A stretch of 24,819 nt of DNA from Stephanodiscus triporus. Its lineage: Eukaryota; Bacillariophyta; Thalassiosirophyceae; Thalassiosirales; Thalassiosiraceae. Position numbers and translations under genes: made by a program. Below are positions 8,643-16,227 of the stretch, in pieces; positions within the stretch are counted from its first letter, which is position 1; each line of letters begins with the position of its first letter. The notes under the pieces are model-generated. The model did no database searches. It worked only from the letters and a program-made list of their open reading frames with translations, and had not been told where the DNA came from. The stretch is from the NCBI GenBank assembly GCA_036939755.1, contig JALLAZ010000438.1, forward strand, positions 1 to 24,819, given 5' to 3'.

Positions 8643-9512
8643 ATGAAGTTCAGTATTAGGAAGAATGAAGACGGCAGCGGCGCAAGCAGCAAGCTCATGC
8701 CTCAAAGCAGTCCTGCCTCCACAGTTGCATCGTCTGGGTCCAAATGCAGCTTTTCGTCGCCCTTGACAGACAGCAAGGTCAACAAGTCCACAACTTCGGG
8801 GAAGGGCAGTACCATGTCGGCCAAATCTTTAGCCCAACGATCGAAGGGCGACGCATTCGTGCAAGAAGCCGATGCGACCCTGAAAAAGTCGACCTGGCTG
8901 GCCTCGTCCACCAAGAAAAAAAACGGGCGTGCCGTGGAATCACTCACAAAGGCCGCGGATGCCTACAAGGCCGGTGGCTGTAACGACGAGGCGGGGAAGG
9001 CATATCAGCGTGCTGCCGCATTGCACAAGGACAAGCTTAAGAATATGTCCGAGGCCAGCAAATGCCTGTCGGACGCCGGGGAGTGCCTGAAGAAGTCTAA
9101 CCCCACTGAGTCAACACGCTGCTATCAGTCGGCGGCCATTCTTCTCCGCGATGCCGGAAATCTCAATGATGTGGCGACTGAAGTGGAAGTGCCTGCTGCT
9201 GCTGCAGCAAAGTTAGCAGCGGCCAAAATAGAGAGCGCGGGGAAGAAGAAGTCGTCCAAAGAGGCAATCAAGTCGACTCAAGGGGAAACGAAGTTGCTTG
9301 AAAAGGAAAAGAAGTTACTTGAAAAGGAAAATAAATCGCTCGGAAACGATAAGAAGACGCTTGAAAAGAAGAATCGGTCACTCAAACAGAAGTTGATTCA
9401 GAAGAAACCAGCTACTGCGGGGTTGTTGACGAGTGGTGCTATTTTTAATGCAAAAGGGAAGCAGACGAAAAAAACAGGTGTAAGGGGATTCTTACATGAG
9501 ATGAATAAGTAG
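8643..9512 (+). CDS. Truncated alpha-SNAP-like TPR protein, paralogue A (coiled-coil tail)
   Basis: The protein has 289 residues in a single exon. Residues 1-70 are a Ser/Lys-rich extension (MKFSIRKNEDGSG...). Residues ~73-175 resemble the N-terminal TPR-like helices of alpha-SNAP: QEADATLKKSTWLASSTKK, AADAYKAGGCNDEAGKAYQRAAALH, EASKCLSDAGECLKKSNPTESTRCYQSA. Alpha-SNAP (about 295 residues, all helical) couples SNARE complexes to the NSF ATPase. Here the C-terminal SNAP half, which contacts and stimulates NSF, is absent. In its place are an Ala-rich stretch (~184-196), a Lys/Glu/Leu coiled coil (~217-252, LLEKEK/LLEKEN heptads) and a basic tail. It may bind SNAREs or membranes without recruiting NSF, but this is inference. 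The ATG is chosen because the block shared with paralogue B begins there. Confidence 0.75.
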   Translation: MKFSIRKNEDGSGASSKLMPQSSPASTVASSGSKCSFSSPLTDSKVNKSTTSGKGSTMSAKSLAQRSKGDAFVQEADATLKKSTWLASSTKKKNGRAVESLTKAADAYKAGGCNDEAGKAYQRAAALHKDKLKNMSEASKCLSDAGECLKKSNPTESTRCYQSAAILLRDAGNLNDVATEVEVPAAAAAKLAAAKIESAGKKKSSKEAIKSTQGETKLLEKEKKLLEKENKSLGNDKKTLEKKNRSLKQKLIQKKPATAGLLTSGAIFNAKGKQTKKTGVRGFLHEMNK

Positions 9513-10069
9513 CTGCCTGCTTTTCTTGTTGCATTGATCTAACTGTATTTTTTATTGTAGAGATAAAGATGAATAATTGAAAAAACTACCCATTCTTCAA
9601 GTCACATGACTTGGTTAGGTAGATGTGAATTTTTGTTGTTGAAGAGATGGACAATGTATGAGCCCTCTGCCATTGCACAATTCAAGATACATGCCTATCG
9701 ATCAATACATGTCCTTCTGCCATAATGCAAAGCAAGATATACTTATATCAACCAATAGATGTAGCAAGCCTACAGCATTATAATTGAGATGGATGGTTGT
9801 TTTTTAGACTCCTTAGAGGTAGAAAAATACCCATTAGAGTAGAAGTTGATTCTTGATCACCAGCAACTCCGTAGACCATCCCTCAGAGCATTGCACAGTC
9901 ATTTAGAGTACATGTTGCTTCTGGTGATGCTGATATATTATACCGCAGTATTGTACAATGTGATTCGACTGCGATCGAATACGACATGGAAGAAGTTTGG
10001 GGGCCCGTGTCTTGCTCTATTATACGGAAGTTGAGTAAGCCGCGCGGATCGCCTCAACACCCCAGAGAG
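9513..10069. other. Convergent intergenic region with imperfect 50-bp tandem repeat
   Basis: This is the 3' side of SNAP-like A (+) and of the TatD nuclease (-). Two imperfect copies with a 50-bp period lie at 9667-9716 and 9717-9766 (CTGCCAT...CAAGATA...CAATA.ATGT). Nothing else could be supported. Confidence 0.45.
9667..9766. repeat. Imperfect tandem duplication, period about 50 bp
   Basis: Shared landmarks in both copies are CTGCCAT, CAAGATA, TATC and CAATA followed by ATGT. The copies differ by scattered substitutions and small indels, so the duplication is not recent. Confidence 0.5.
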
Positions 10070-11347
10070 CTATCTCTTCCGCTCCAAACTCCCGAATAAA
10101 TCGTGGACATTCCGACCGCAAACCCTCACGACCTCCTCGACGTCGATGCCACGCACGCCCGCCACGACCTCCGCCACCTGCGCGACGTGGCAGGGCTCGG
10201 TGCGATTCTTGACGCAGTACTCCCTCCCCAGCTCTCGAGTGTACCGTTTCTCCTTCATCGTCGGGAACGACGTCCGTACGTATCCCCATCCCGCGTGCGT
10301 GGGTCGTATGTCGCACCACGGACAATCCGTCTCGAGTATCATCCTGTCCAATGGCAAACTTTTCATCGTTTCGATGTTCTCGGCGGTCTTGAGCGAGCAG
10401 CCGTTGATCCCGATGTACAGTCCCAGGGAGAGGAATTTGTTCGCTATCTCGATGCTCTCGTCGAAGCTGTGCACGACTCCCCGAAGTCCGCGACCTCTCG
10501 ACCCGGCATCGTACCCCGATAGTATGTCGTACAAATCGTCGCCGCTCTCGCGGTTGTGCAAGTACAACGGTAAGTCCGTGACGCGAGCGACGTCCAGCTG
10601 CGCGAGCAGTCCGATTCGTTGCACCTCCTTGGAGCAGAATTGCACCCTGGCGTAATCTAGGCCGCACTCTCCGATGGCGACGACGCGTCCCGACTCCTTG
10701 CCCCTGTTGGCCACGTCGATCAGGCGTTGAATCACCCCTCTTGTCTGATGCTCCGTTTTTGGAATCCACGACGTCGTGGAGGGCGACTCGCCGTCCGCCC
10801 CGTAATTCGACGTCGTCGTCGTCGTCCTTCCCTCTTCCGCGAAGGCCTCCACGCACCTCGTCGGGTGAACGCCCACCGTGCCAAACACCAGCACCCTCCT
10901 CGACGCCCCCCCGTCTTCGCCCCCCGCATCGTCTTGCGTCGTCGTCGTCGTCGCGCCGGAATCCAAATCGCTCATCAGATCGAGCAATCGTTCGCTCTCG
11001 TCGATTGTCCCCGCGAGGCCGATGACCTTGCGCACTCCCGTATCATAAGCGCGACGCATCACCACGTCTAAATCGGGCTCGTGGAAAGTCTTCGAGTGAT
11101 AAGTCCCCCGGTACATGGAGTCGAGGAGGTTGGCGCCCGCATCTATGTATTCGAACGACGACGATGACGACGACGACGACGACGACGACGCAGAAGGCGA
11201 CGACATGCGGGATAAATGTGCGGTGATTGTCGCCGCACTTTGCACGTATGATCGAGTCGACGGGGTTGTGATGATGAAGACAAGGAGGGAAATCTTTCGT
11301 AGCGAAATGAGGGTCTGGTGCATGCGACTGGGACAACGGCGCCGCAT
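10070..11347 (-). CDS. TatD-family metal-dependent DNase, TATDN1-like
   Basis: The protein has 425 residues in one exon. The TatD amidohydrolase-like barrel starts at about residue 65 (FEYIDAGANLLD). It shows GTVGVHPTRC (155-164), AIGECGLDY with metal-ligand Glu-226, LYLHNR with His-263, GVVHSFD with His-292 and LETDCPWCDIRPTHAG with Asp-340. As in eukaryotic TATDN1, the first HxH motif is replaced by AGANL. TATDN1-type enzymes are Mg-dependent 3'-5' exo- or endonucleases linked to apoptotic DNA breakdown and DNA repair. The ~60-residue N-terminal extension has a hydrophobic stretch (ISLLVFIITTP) then poly-Ser encoded by a trinucleotide repeat, so it may target an organelle. Met-48 is an alternative start that would give a cytosolic or nuclear form. 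Inserts at ~128-150 and ~170-200 are Thr/Gly-rich. Confidence 0.92.
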   Translation of the reverse strand: MRRRCPSRMHQTLISLRKISLLVFIITTPSTRSYVQSAATITAHLSRMSSPSASSSSSSSSSSSFEYIDAGANLLDSMYRGTYHSKTFHEPDLDVVMRRAYDTGVRKVIGLAGTIDESERLLDLMSDLDSGATTTTTQDDAGGEDGGASRRVLVFGTVGVHPTRCVEAFAEEGRTTTTTSNYGADGESPSTTSWIPKTEHQTRGVIQRLIDVANRGKESGRVVAIGECGLDYARVQFCSKEVQRIGLLAQLDVARVTDLPLYLHNRESGDDLYDILSGYDAGSRGRGLRGVVHSFDESIEIANKFLSLGLYIGINGCSLKTAENIETMKSLPLDRMILETDCPWCDIRPTHAGWGYVRTSFPTMKEKRYTRELGREYCVKNRTEPCHVAQVAEVVAGVRGIDVEEVVRVCGRNVHDLFGSLERKR

Positions 11348-11402
11348 GGAGGACGGAGGCGGAGATCGAGACCTGAAGATGTATCGTACTACGATAGGTA
11401 CT

Positions 11403-11428
11403 TAAGTAGTACTCTAGAGTACTACTTA
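11403..11428. promoter_or_regulatory. Perfect 26-bp palindrome upstream of TatD gene
   Basis: The left half TAAGTAGTACTCT (11403-11415) is the exact reverse complement of the right half (11416-11428), with no spacer. It lies 56-81 bp upstream of the TatD start codon and could be a dimeric-factor binding site or a cruciform. Its function is unknown. Confidence 0.6.
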
Positions 11429-11432
11429 GCGC

Positions 11433-11462
11433 CTCCCGCCATTTACGAAACTTAGGCGGGAG
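11433..11462. repeat. Inverted repeat, 8-bp arms and 14-base loop
   Basis: CTCCCGCC at 11433-11440 pairs with GGCGGGAG at 11455-11462. It sits 4 bp from the 26-bp palindrome, in the same divergent promoter. Confidence 0.55.
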
Positions 11463-11631
11463 CTTGTGGAACTTTGTTTTTCTTTTTTTTCTTCCTCTTC
11501 TCTTTTTCCGAGAATTCAGCCAGACAACGGCGCGACCGCCGACAAGGAGGAAACAACATCTGAAAAAATAATGACACCATGTCTACAATGCGTCGAGTTG
11601 AGTAATAGATCTAATAATCGTACTCTCAACA

Positions 11632-12381
11632 ATGAAGTTCAGTATCAGGAAGAATGAAGACGGCAGCGGCGCAAGCAGCAAGCTCAAGCCTCAAAGCAGT
11701 CCTGCCTCCACAGTTGCATCGTCTGGGTCCAAATGCAGCTTTTCGTCGCCCTTGACAGACAGCAAGGTCAACAAGTCCACAACTTCGGGGAAGGGCAGTA
11801 CCATGTCGGCCAAATCTTTAGCCCAACGATCGAAGGGCGACGCATTCGTGCAAGAAGCCGATGCGACCCTGAAAAAGTCGACCTGGCTGGCCTCGTCCAC
11901 CAAGAAAAAAAACGGGCGTGCCGTGGAATCACTCACAAAGGCCGCGGATGCCTACAAGGCCGGTGGCTGTAACGACGAGGCGGGGAAGGCATATCAGCGT
12001 GCTGCCGCATTGCACAAGGACAAGCTTAAGAATATGTCCGAGGCCAGCAAATGCCTGTCGGACGCCGGGGAGTGCCTGAAGAAGTCTAACCCCACTGAAT
12101 CAACACGCTGCTATCAATCGGCCGTTTCCCTTCTCTGCGATGCCGGAAAGCTCGACCAGGCCAACTTGCGGGCAGCGGAGGCCAAAAAGTCTCCTGGTAG
12201 GATGTCAGATGAAAAGAAATCGGCTACTGGCGTACCGACGAATAGTGGTGTCAAGAAGTCGGTGAGCAAGAATAAGACCGGTGCTGAAGGCAATTGGACG
12301 AAGCCGAGCAGTGTTGGTGGTGGAGGCAAGAAGAAAGCGAAAAAGAAGGCAGGTCTCTTGGGATCTTTTGTCAAGAAATAG
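11632..12381 (+). CDS. Truncated alpha-SNAP-like TPR protein, paralogue B (basic tail)
   Basis: The protein has 249 residues in one exon. Residues 1-~164 equal paralogue A except for Lys-19 in place of Met. The same ~70-residue N-terminal extension is followed by alpha-SNAP-like TPR helices up to CYQSAVSLLCDAGKLDQANLRAAEAKK, which continues the TPR pattern slightly further than in A. The rest is Lys/Ser/Gly-rich with no coiled coil and ends in KKKAKKKAGLLGSFVKK, a basic amphipathic stretch that could touch acidic membranes. The C-terminal SNAP half needed for NSF stimulation is missing, as in A. It sits 2,989 bp downstream of A in the same orientation, with the TatD gene between on the other strand. 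Confidence 0.75.
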   Translation: MKFSIRKNEDGSGASSKLKPQSSPASTVASSGSKCSFSSPLTDSKVNKSTTSGKGSTMSAKSLAQRSKGDAFVQEADATLKKSTWLASSTKKKNGRAVESLTKAADAYKAGGCNDEAGKAYQRAAALHKDKLKNMSEASKCLSDAGECLKKSNPTESTRCYQSAVSLLCDAGKLDQANLRAAEAKKSPGRMSDEKKSATGVPTNSGVKKSVSKNKTGAEGNWTKPSSVGGGGKKKAKKKAGLLGSFVKK

Positions 12382-13059
12382 ATGAAGATACCCATAAGTT
12401 GAGTGAGAGATATTGGGGGAATACTATGGCATGAAGATTTGTCTCGCCTCTACTACGTTACACAACAAACGAAAATTAGTGTCTATTGGCGACAGAAGAC
12501 CGTGCATCAATTCCGATGGTCATTGAAAGATTGGCAGTGACAACTCACGAGTGCTTTTCTTAAGATTGTGGCTGACAGTAAGTTGTAAAATACTTTCGTA
12601 TTACGTATCGTTCTTGTACAAATATTCGAAATAGGTGAACGAAAGAAAGAATGACACGGGGTTGAGCCGTCTTTCGTCATGGAAATTCATTTTAGCCACC
12701 ACTCAGAGGGTGATACTGAATCTAAATAGGAAGGAGTATCGGATGAGTGATCATCTCATGTTGGATCAATGGGCATGCAAACTGACAAGATCACAACTTG
12801 CTCAAATTGTTCAGCCCGCCGACTTCTACGATGGCCCAAGAGGCACAATCCTTGACAAATTGTTGCATCTAGATACCTCTAGAGATGTGCATATTGTTTG
12901 GCAGCAATAGTATGAAAGTCCGGGATACAACGATACGATACATACCGAAGGAACCTTATCTTTTTAGGTAGAGTGCATATTCAACATTCAGTATTTACTC
13001 TCATTTAGCCTAACTTGTATAATGGACAGCATTATTATATTTACAAAATTCAAGGTAGC
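12382..13059. other. Intergenic region with a weak small ORF
   Basis: This is the convergent spacer between SNAP-like B and the first FCP gene. A 55-codon frame from ATG 12743 to the stop at 12908-12910 (starts MSDHLMLDQ, ends VHIVWQQ) is not recognised and could be a chance ORF or an exon fragment. No other coding signal is seen. Confidence 0.35.
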
Positions 13060-13689
13060 TTAGAAATGAGGAGGGAGCAACTGGTCGACGTTACCAAGCT
13101 TCTCGTGGACCATCAGTCCCAGGATGCCCATCTGGGCGGCGCGTCCGTTGTTCAGCTCGACGGCGCGCTTCTTCAACTTAGTCGCGTCGCTGTAGTTGTC
13201 CCATCCGAAGTCGAGGGCGCCGTTGCGGAAGTCGCCCATGAATTCGGCGGGGCTGTCGCCGAGGGAGTTCTGGTTCATCCCCCATGGCGCCTTGTACTGG
13301 TCCTGGTTGGCCGCCTCCATCATCGCCCACGTGGCGATCATCTGCGCCCAGACCATGCCCGGGAGGTTGTCGAGGGCCGCGAATCCGGATGGCACGTCTT
13401 CCGCGCCAGGGAAGCGCACCCCGGCGTACGTGACGAGGTACCCGACGACCGCGAGCATGGCGATGCGCCCGTGCTTGAGCTCGACCCAGCGCAGGCGGTC
13501 GAAGTTCTCCTTGTTGCCGTCGGCGACGCACCCGAGGGGGTCGAAGAAGCCGAGGGGGATCTGCGCGCCGAGCTCCTTGGAGAGGTCGGCGTTGAGCGCG
13601 GTGGTGCGGGATGAAGTCCGGGCGGCGGGGGACGGGGCGAAGGCTGCGGCGGAGCCGGCGAGGGCGGCGAGGACGGCAAGCTTCATCAT
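13060..13689 (-). CDS. Fucoxanthin chlorophyll a/c-binding protein (FCP/Lhcf type), intronless
   Basis: This complete protein has 209 residues. Residues 1-16 are a signal peptide and AAAFAPS (14-20) is the diatom plastid-import motif, with Phe at the cleavage site. A short transit peptide follows, and mature protein starts around 30-35. The LHC fold has three membrane helices. Helix 1 (~63-88) carries ELKHGRIAMLAVVGYL, whose Glu and His are chlorophyll ligands. Helix 2 spans ~112-130 (VWAQMIATWAMMEA), and helix 3 (~171-197) carries VELNNGRAAQMGILG. Between them are FRNGALDFGWD and the conserved LGFFDPLG. The protein binds chlorophyll a/c and fucoxanthin in the thylakoid as peripheral antenna. 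It is transcribed divergently from a second FCP gene. Confidence 0.96.
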   Translation of the reverse strand: MMKLAVLAALAGSAAAFAPSPAARTSSRTTALNADLSKELGAQIPLGFFDPLGCVADGNKENFDRLRWVELKHGRIAMLAVVGYLVTYAGVRFPGAEDVPSGFAALDNLPGMVWAQMIATWAMMEAANQDQYKAPWGMNQNSLGDSPAEFMGDFRNGALDFGWDNYSDATKLKKRAVELNNGRAAQMGILGLMVHEKLGNVDQLLPPHF

Positions 13690-14040
13690 TTTATTATTTG
13701 CTGTTTTTTCAAGGGTGCTGGGTGCTGAGCGCTGAGAGGAGTGACAAAATATTATGGCTCATTGCCGCGCGCGGCGGGAAGATGTGAAGTTGTCGCCTCT
13801 GTCCGCGCGTGTAGTTAGCGGTCAGTCCTACTGTCCGCGTGTAGAGAGATGTAGGATCTCATACAACACACTTCAACTTGAGGCCAGGAAGATACCGCCG
13901 AGTACGTGTTCGTGACTGATGGCCTGCTTTTCCTCCTCTTTCTGTCCCGCAAAGCCAAGAGCAACACATCGCAGCGCGGCAGCGTGAGGCGAATTCCCCA
14001 TCTTTTAACACCCAACACCAATCCAAACGTCTAGTAAAAT
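13690..14040. promoter_or_regulatory. 351-bp bidirectional promoter between two FCP genes
   Basis: The two FCP start codons face away from each other with 351 bp between. The spacer contains a perfect 12-bp palindrome GCCGCGCGCGGC (13764-13775) and an imperfect direct repeat (CTGTCCGCGCGTGTAG at 13799-13814; CTGTCCGCGTGTAG at 13831-13844). Both are candidate light-response elements by position only. A pyrimidine-rich stretch (13927-13950) lies on the 14041 side. Confidence 0.55.
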
Positions 14041-15033
14041 ATGATGAAGGTCGCCGTCCTCGCTGCCCTCGCCGGCTCCGCCGCAGCCTTCGCCCCGTCC
14101 CAGCAGGGGTCCCGCGCCTCCACCACGGCTGTGTCCGCCACCGAGGCCCAGAAGGATTTCTTCGGCCTCTCCTCCTCGATGGATTTCTCCAAGGAGCTCG
14201 GCGTCCAACCGCCCGTGAGTTTCCCGTCCCTCCTTTAATCCCTCGTGCGTCGGATGGGAGATGATGATATTTTAACGTGTGCATGTGTGTGAAAATGAAT
14301 GTGGGCCTCGGATCGCATCGCATTTCATCGACGCTGCCTCCTCTTCGGCCGAGAATGCTATCGGATCGATGTTTCCCCGATAACATTATGATACAAGTTT
14401 CCCATATAATATTTATATCGTATCTCACGGTTGTATCCCCGTCTCATTCCACCTCCGCCCAACCACCCCACCCCAACCCAACCCATATAACACGCACGCG
14501 CCATTCTTATTTTCGCATCGTCGACTCTTTCCCCGCGCCGGCAGCTTGGCTTCTTCGATCCCCTAGGACTCCTCAAGGAGGGCGATCAGGCCACCTTCGA
14601 CGACCTGCGCGAGAAGGAGATCAAGCACGGACGCGTCGCCATGCTCGCGGTCGTCGGGTACCTAACGACGGCGGCGGGGATACGCTTCCCCGGCGCCGAG
14701 GGCATCCCCGACGGCCTATCCTCCTGGCAGGCCCTGCTCGACACCAAGGACGGGATGAACGTGCTCATGCAGATGGGCGCGTTCTTCGTCGTGGCCGAGA
14801 TATGCAATCGCGACGCCTACTGGCTCGACAAGAAGCCCGCCGAGTTCGTCGGCGATTATCGCAACGGGGCGTTGGACTTCGGTTGGGACAAGTTGAGCGA
14901 GTCCTCCAAGATGAACAAGCGGCGCATCGAGCTCAACAACGGACGGGCGGCCATGATGGGGATCTGGGGACTCGTCACCCACGAGATCATGGGCGTGTCC
15001 ATCCTGCCGGGGGGTTACCTCCCGGGACACTGA
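14041..15033 (+). CDS. Fucoxanthin chlorophyll a/c-binding protein (FCP/Lhcf type), one intron
   Basis: Exon 1 is 14041-14214 and exon 2 is 14545-15033, giving 220 residues. The 330-bp phase-0 intron has donor GTGAGT and acceptor GCCGGCAG. The join ELGVQPP / LGFFDPLG matches the uninterrupted ELGAQIPLGFFDPLG of the neighbouring FCP. The presequence MMKVAVLAALAGSAAAFAPS is nearly the same as that of the neighbour, with the plastid motif AAAFAP. Helix 1 carries KEIKHGRVAMLAVVGYL and helix 3 carries RIELNNGRAAMMGIWG; NGALDFGWD lies between. It is a thylakoid antenna protein for chlorophyll a/c and fucoxanthin. A reading frame starting after the intron (ATG 14641) would be truncated and is not the real start. 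Confidence 0.95.
14215..14544 (+). other. Intron of second FCP gene
   Basis: This 330-bp GT-AG intron is 3-4 times longer than the other introns in the window. It has a C/A-rich polypyrimidine-like stretch near 14450-14480 and no internal gene. Confidence 0.9.
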
Positions 15034-15376
15034 ATCGGCAGGGGGACGAACGCGCGTGACAGCGATTTTGGAGTGTGCGTTGCTTTTCTTCTCCTTTCGT
15101 GGGAGAGGAGGATGTAATATGCGTGGGAGGAGGAGACGACGATGTGGGGCGGAAGGACATTGTAGATATTTATAATTCTTATTGATTTAAACTGAAAATC
15201 TATTGAGGATGGGAAAGTAAAGGGCTGATCGATCTTTGGGGCATTCTCACCTATTTTGGCGTGCGGACGAAGCCAAGCGGATTGCACCATCAAGCTGAAT
15301 GTTAACTTGCTCTTCCCACATAAGCGTAAGTAGTAGTACTTAAAATGATCAGTATTCCCTTCAAAACACAGAGTGA

Positions 15377-15718
15377 AAGTTCGTCGAGGTTTTAGGTACT
15401 TTGCGTCTCTATGGGCCACACACCATCATATATCTACCTGCACATCTTCCACATGGAGTACGCGATATCTTCAACCTCATCTCTCTTCCTACTGCTGCTA
15501 TCTATGTCCGCGAACCTCTTCACTCCGGACAAGAACGCATTCACATACTACAGAATAACCTACATCAGAGTCCACTCAATCCCCTCTCCTCCAACTTTGA
15601 AGACATTATCGTTGGATGGTACAGCGATCTTCTCCTAGGTGGTAACCATTCCACCGACTCCACCGGACTTGACAACCATATCTTTGCCACCTATGGCCTT
15701 TATCCATACACTACTTAA
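15377..15718 (+). pseudogene. Orphan open frame, possible decayed gene or transposon fragment
   Basis: The frame is open from just after a TGA at 15374 to a TAA at 15716-15718 and has no ATG near its beginning. The translation has a protein-like mix (LPAHLPHGVRDIFNLISLP, AAIYVREPLHSGQERIHIL, FEDIIVGWYSDLLLGG) with balanced hydrophobics, unlike the low-complexity shadow frames elsewhere. I do not recognise the family. It could be a retroelement remnant or an unrecognised exon. Confidence 0.3.
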
Positions 15719-15937
15719 ACATACAACAATATGCATATCCATGACAAGCAAACACGTACCACCCCCCTCATCCCCTGTGGTTCTCAAATGACTGTCCTTT
15801 CTTGATGGCTTTGCAAAATTGAACAACTCATTCGGACACCATAAGCAGGAGACAAACACGAGGGGTTCTGCAAGCCCAATGAATCCGGAACATAGGAAAA
15901 ATATCCGGCGCATAAGCCTTTATGGTAGCGATTAAAA

Positions 15938-15958
15938 TTATTATTATTATTATTATTA
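15938..15958. repeat. ATT microsatellite
   Basis: About seven ATT/TTA trinucleotides in tandem. Confidence 0.8.
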
Positions 15959-16227
15959 CAAGTTGAGCAAGCTGTAATCTTCTGAGTTGGCATGCCCATT
16001 TTGGTCCAACATCATATACATGGTATGTACATCAGATCACTTTTATCCCAGATACTAAGTTCCTTGCGTCTTCCCGTCAGTACTAGGTACTTTTGGTATT
16101 GAAATCGATGCGTTAACGAAGCTTGAAGCTACCGCGCCACATTCACTCTGCATTCGACAAGCAATTTTTAAGGCAACACCATCAAACGCAGATTTGTAGG
16201 CGGTGCCATAATAGATACCCCTGGACC

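Larger units (their letters stand above)
11348..11631. promoter_or_regulatory. Divergent promoter region, TatD nuclease / SNAP-like B, with palindromes
   Basis: This 284-bp spacer separates head-to-head starts. It contains a perfect 26-bp palindrome (11403-11428) directly followed by an 8-bp-arm hairpin (11433-11440 with 11455-11462) and a pyrimidine-rich tract around 11475-11510 that could lead into the SNAP-like B transcript. Confidence 0.5.
15034..16227. other. 1.2-kb intergenic region with an orphan coding-like fragment and ATT repeat
   Basis: Positions 15377-15718 are open in one frame and have coding-like composition (see separate entry). An (ATT/TTA)n microsatellite spans about 15938-15958. 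Nothing else is recognised. Confidence 0.4.

Noticed and set aside
8134..8643. 169-codon frame upstream of SNAP-like A
   Set aside because: It starts without ATG context, has no recognisable motif, and ends where the real ATG begins; treated as leader or chance.
9667..9766. CRISPR-like array
   Set aside because: There are only two imperfect copies with no regular spacer structure, in a eukaryotic setting.
13015..13614. 199-codon plus-strand frame opposite the first FCP gene
   Set aside because: It is a GC-rich antisense shadow; the minus strand encodes a full LHC protein.
14641..15033. Stand-alone 130-residue FCP-like ORF
   Set aside because: It is the second-exon part of the spliced FCP gene starting at 14041, not a separate gene.
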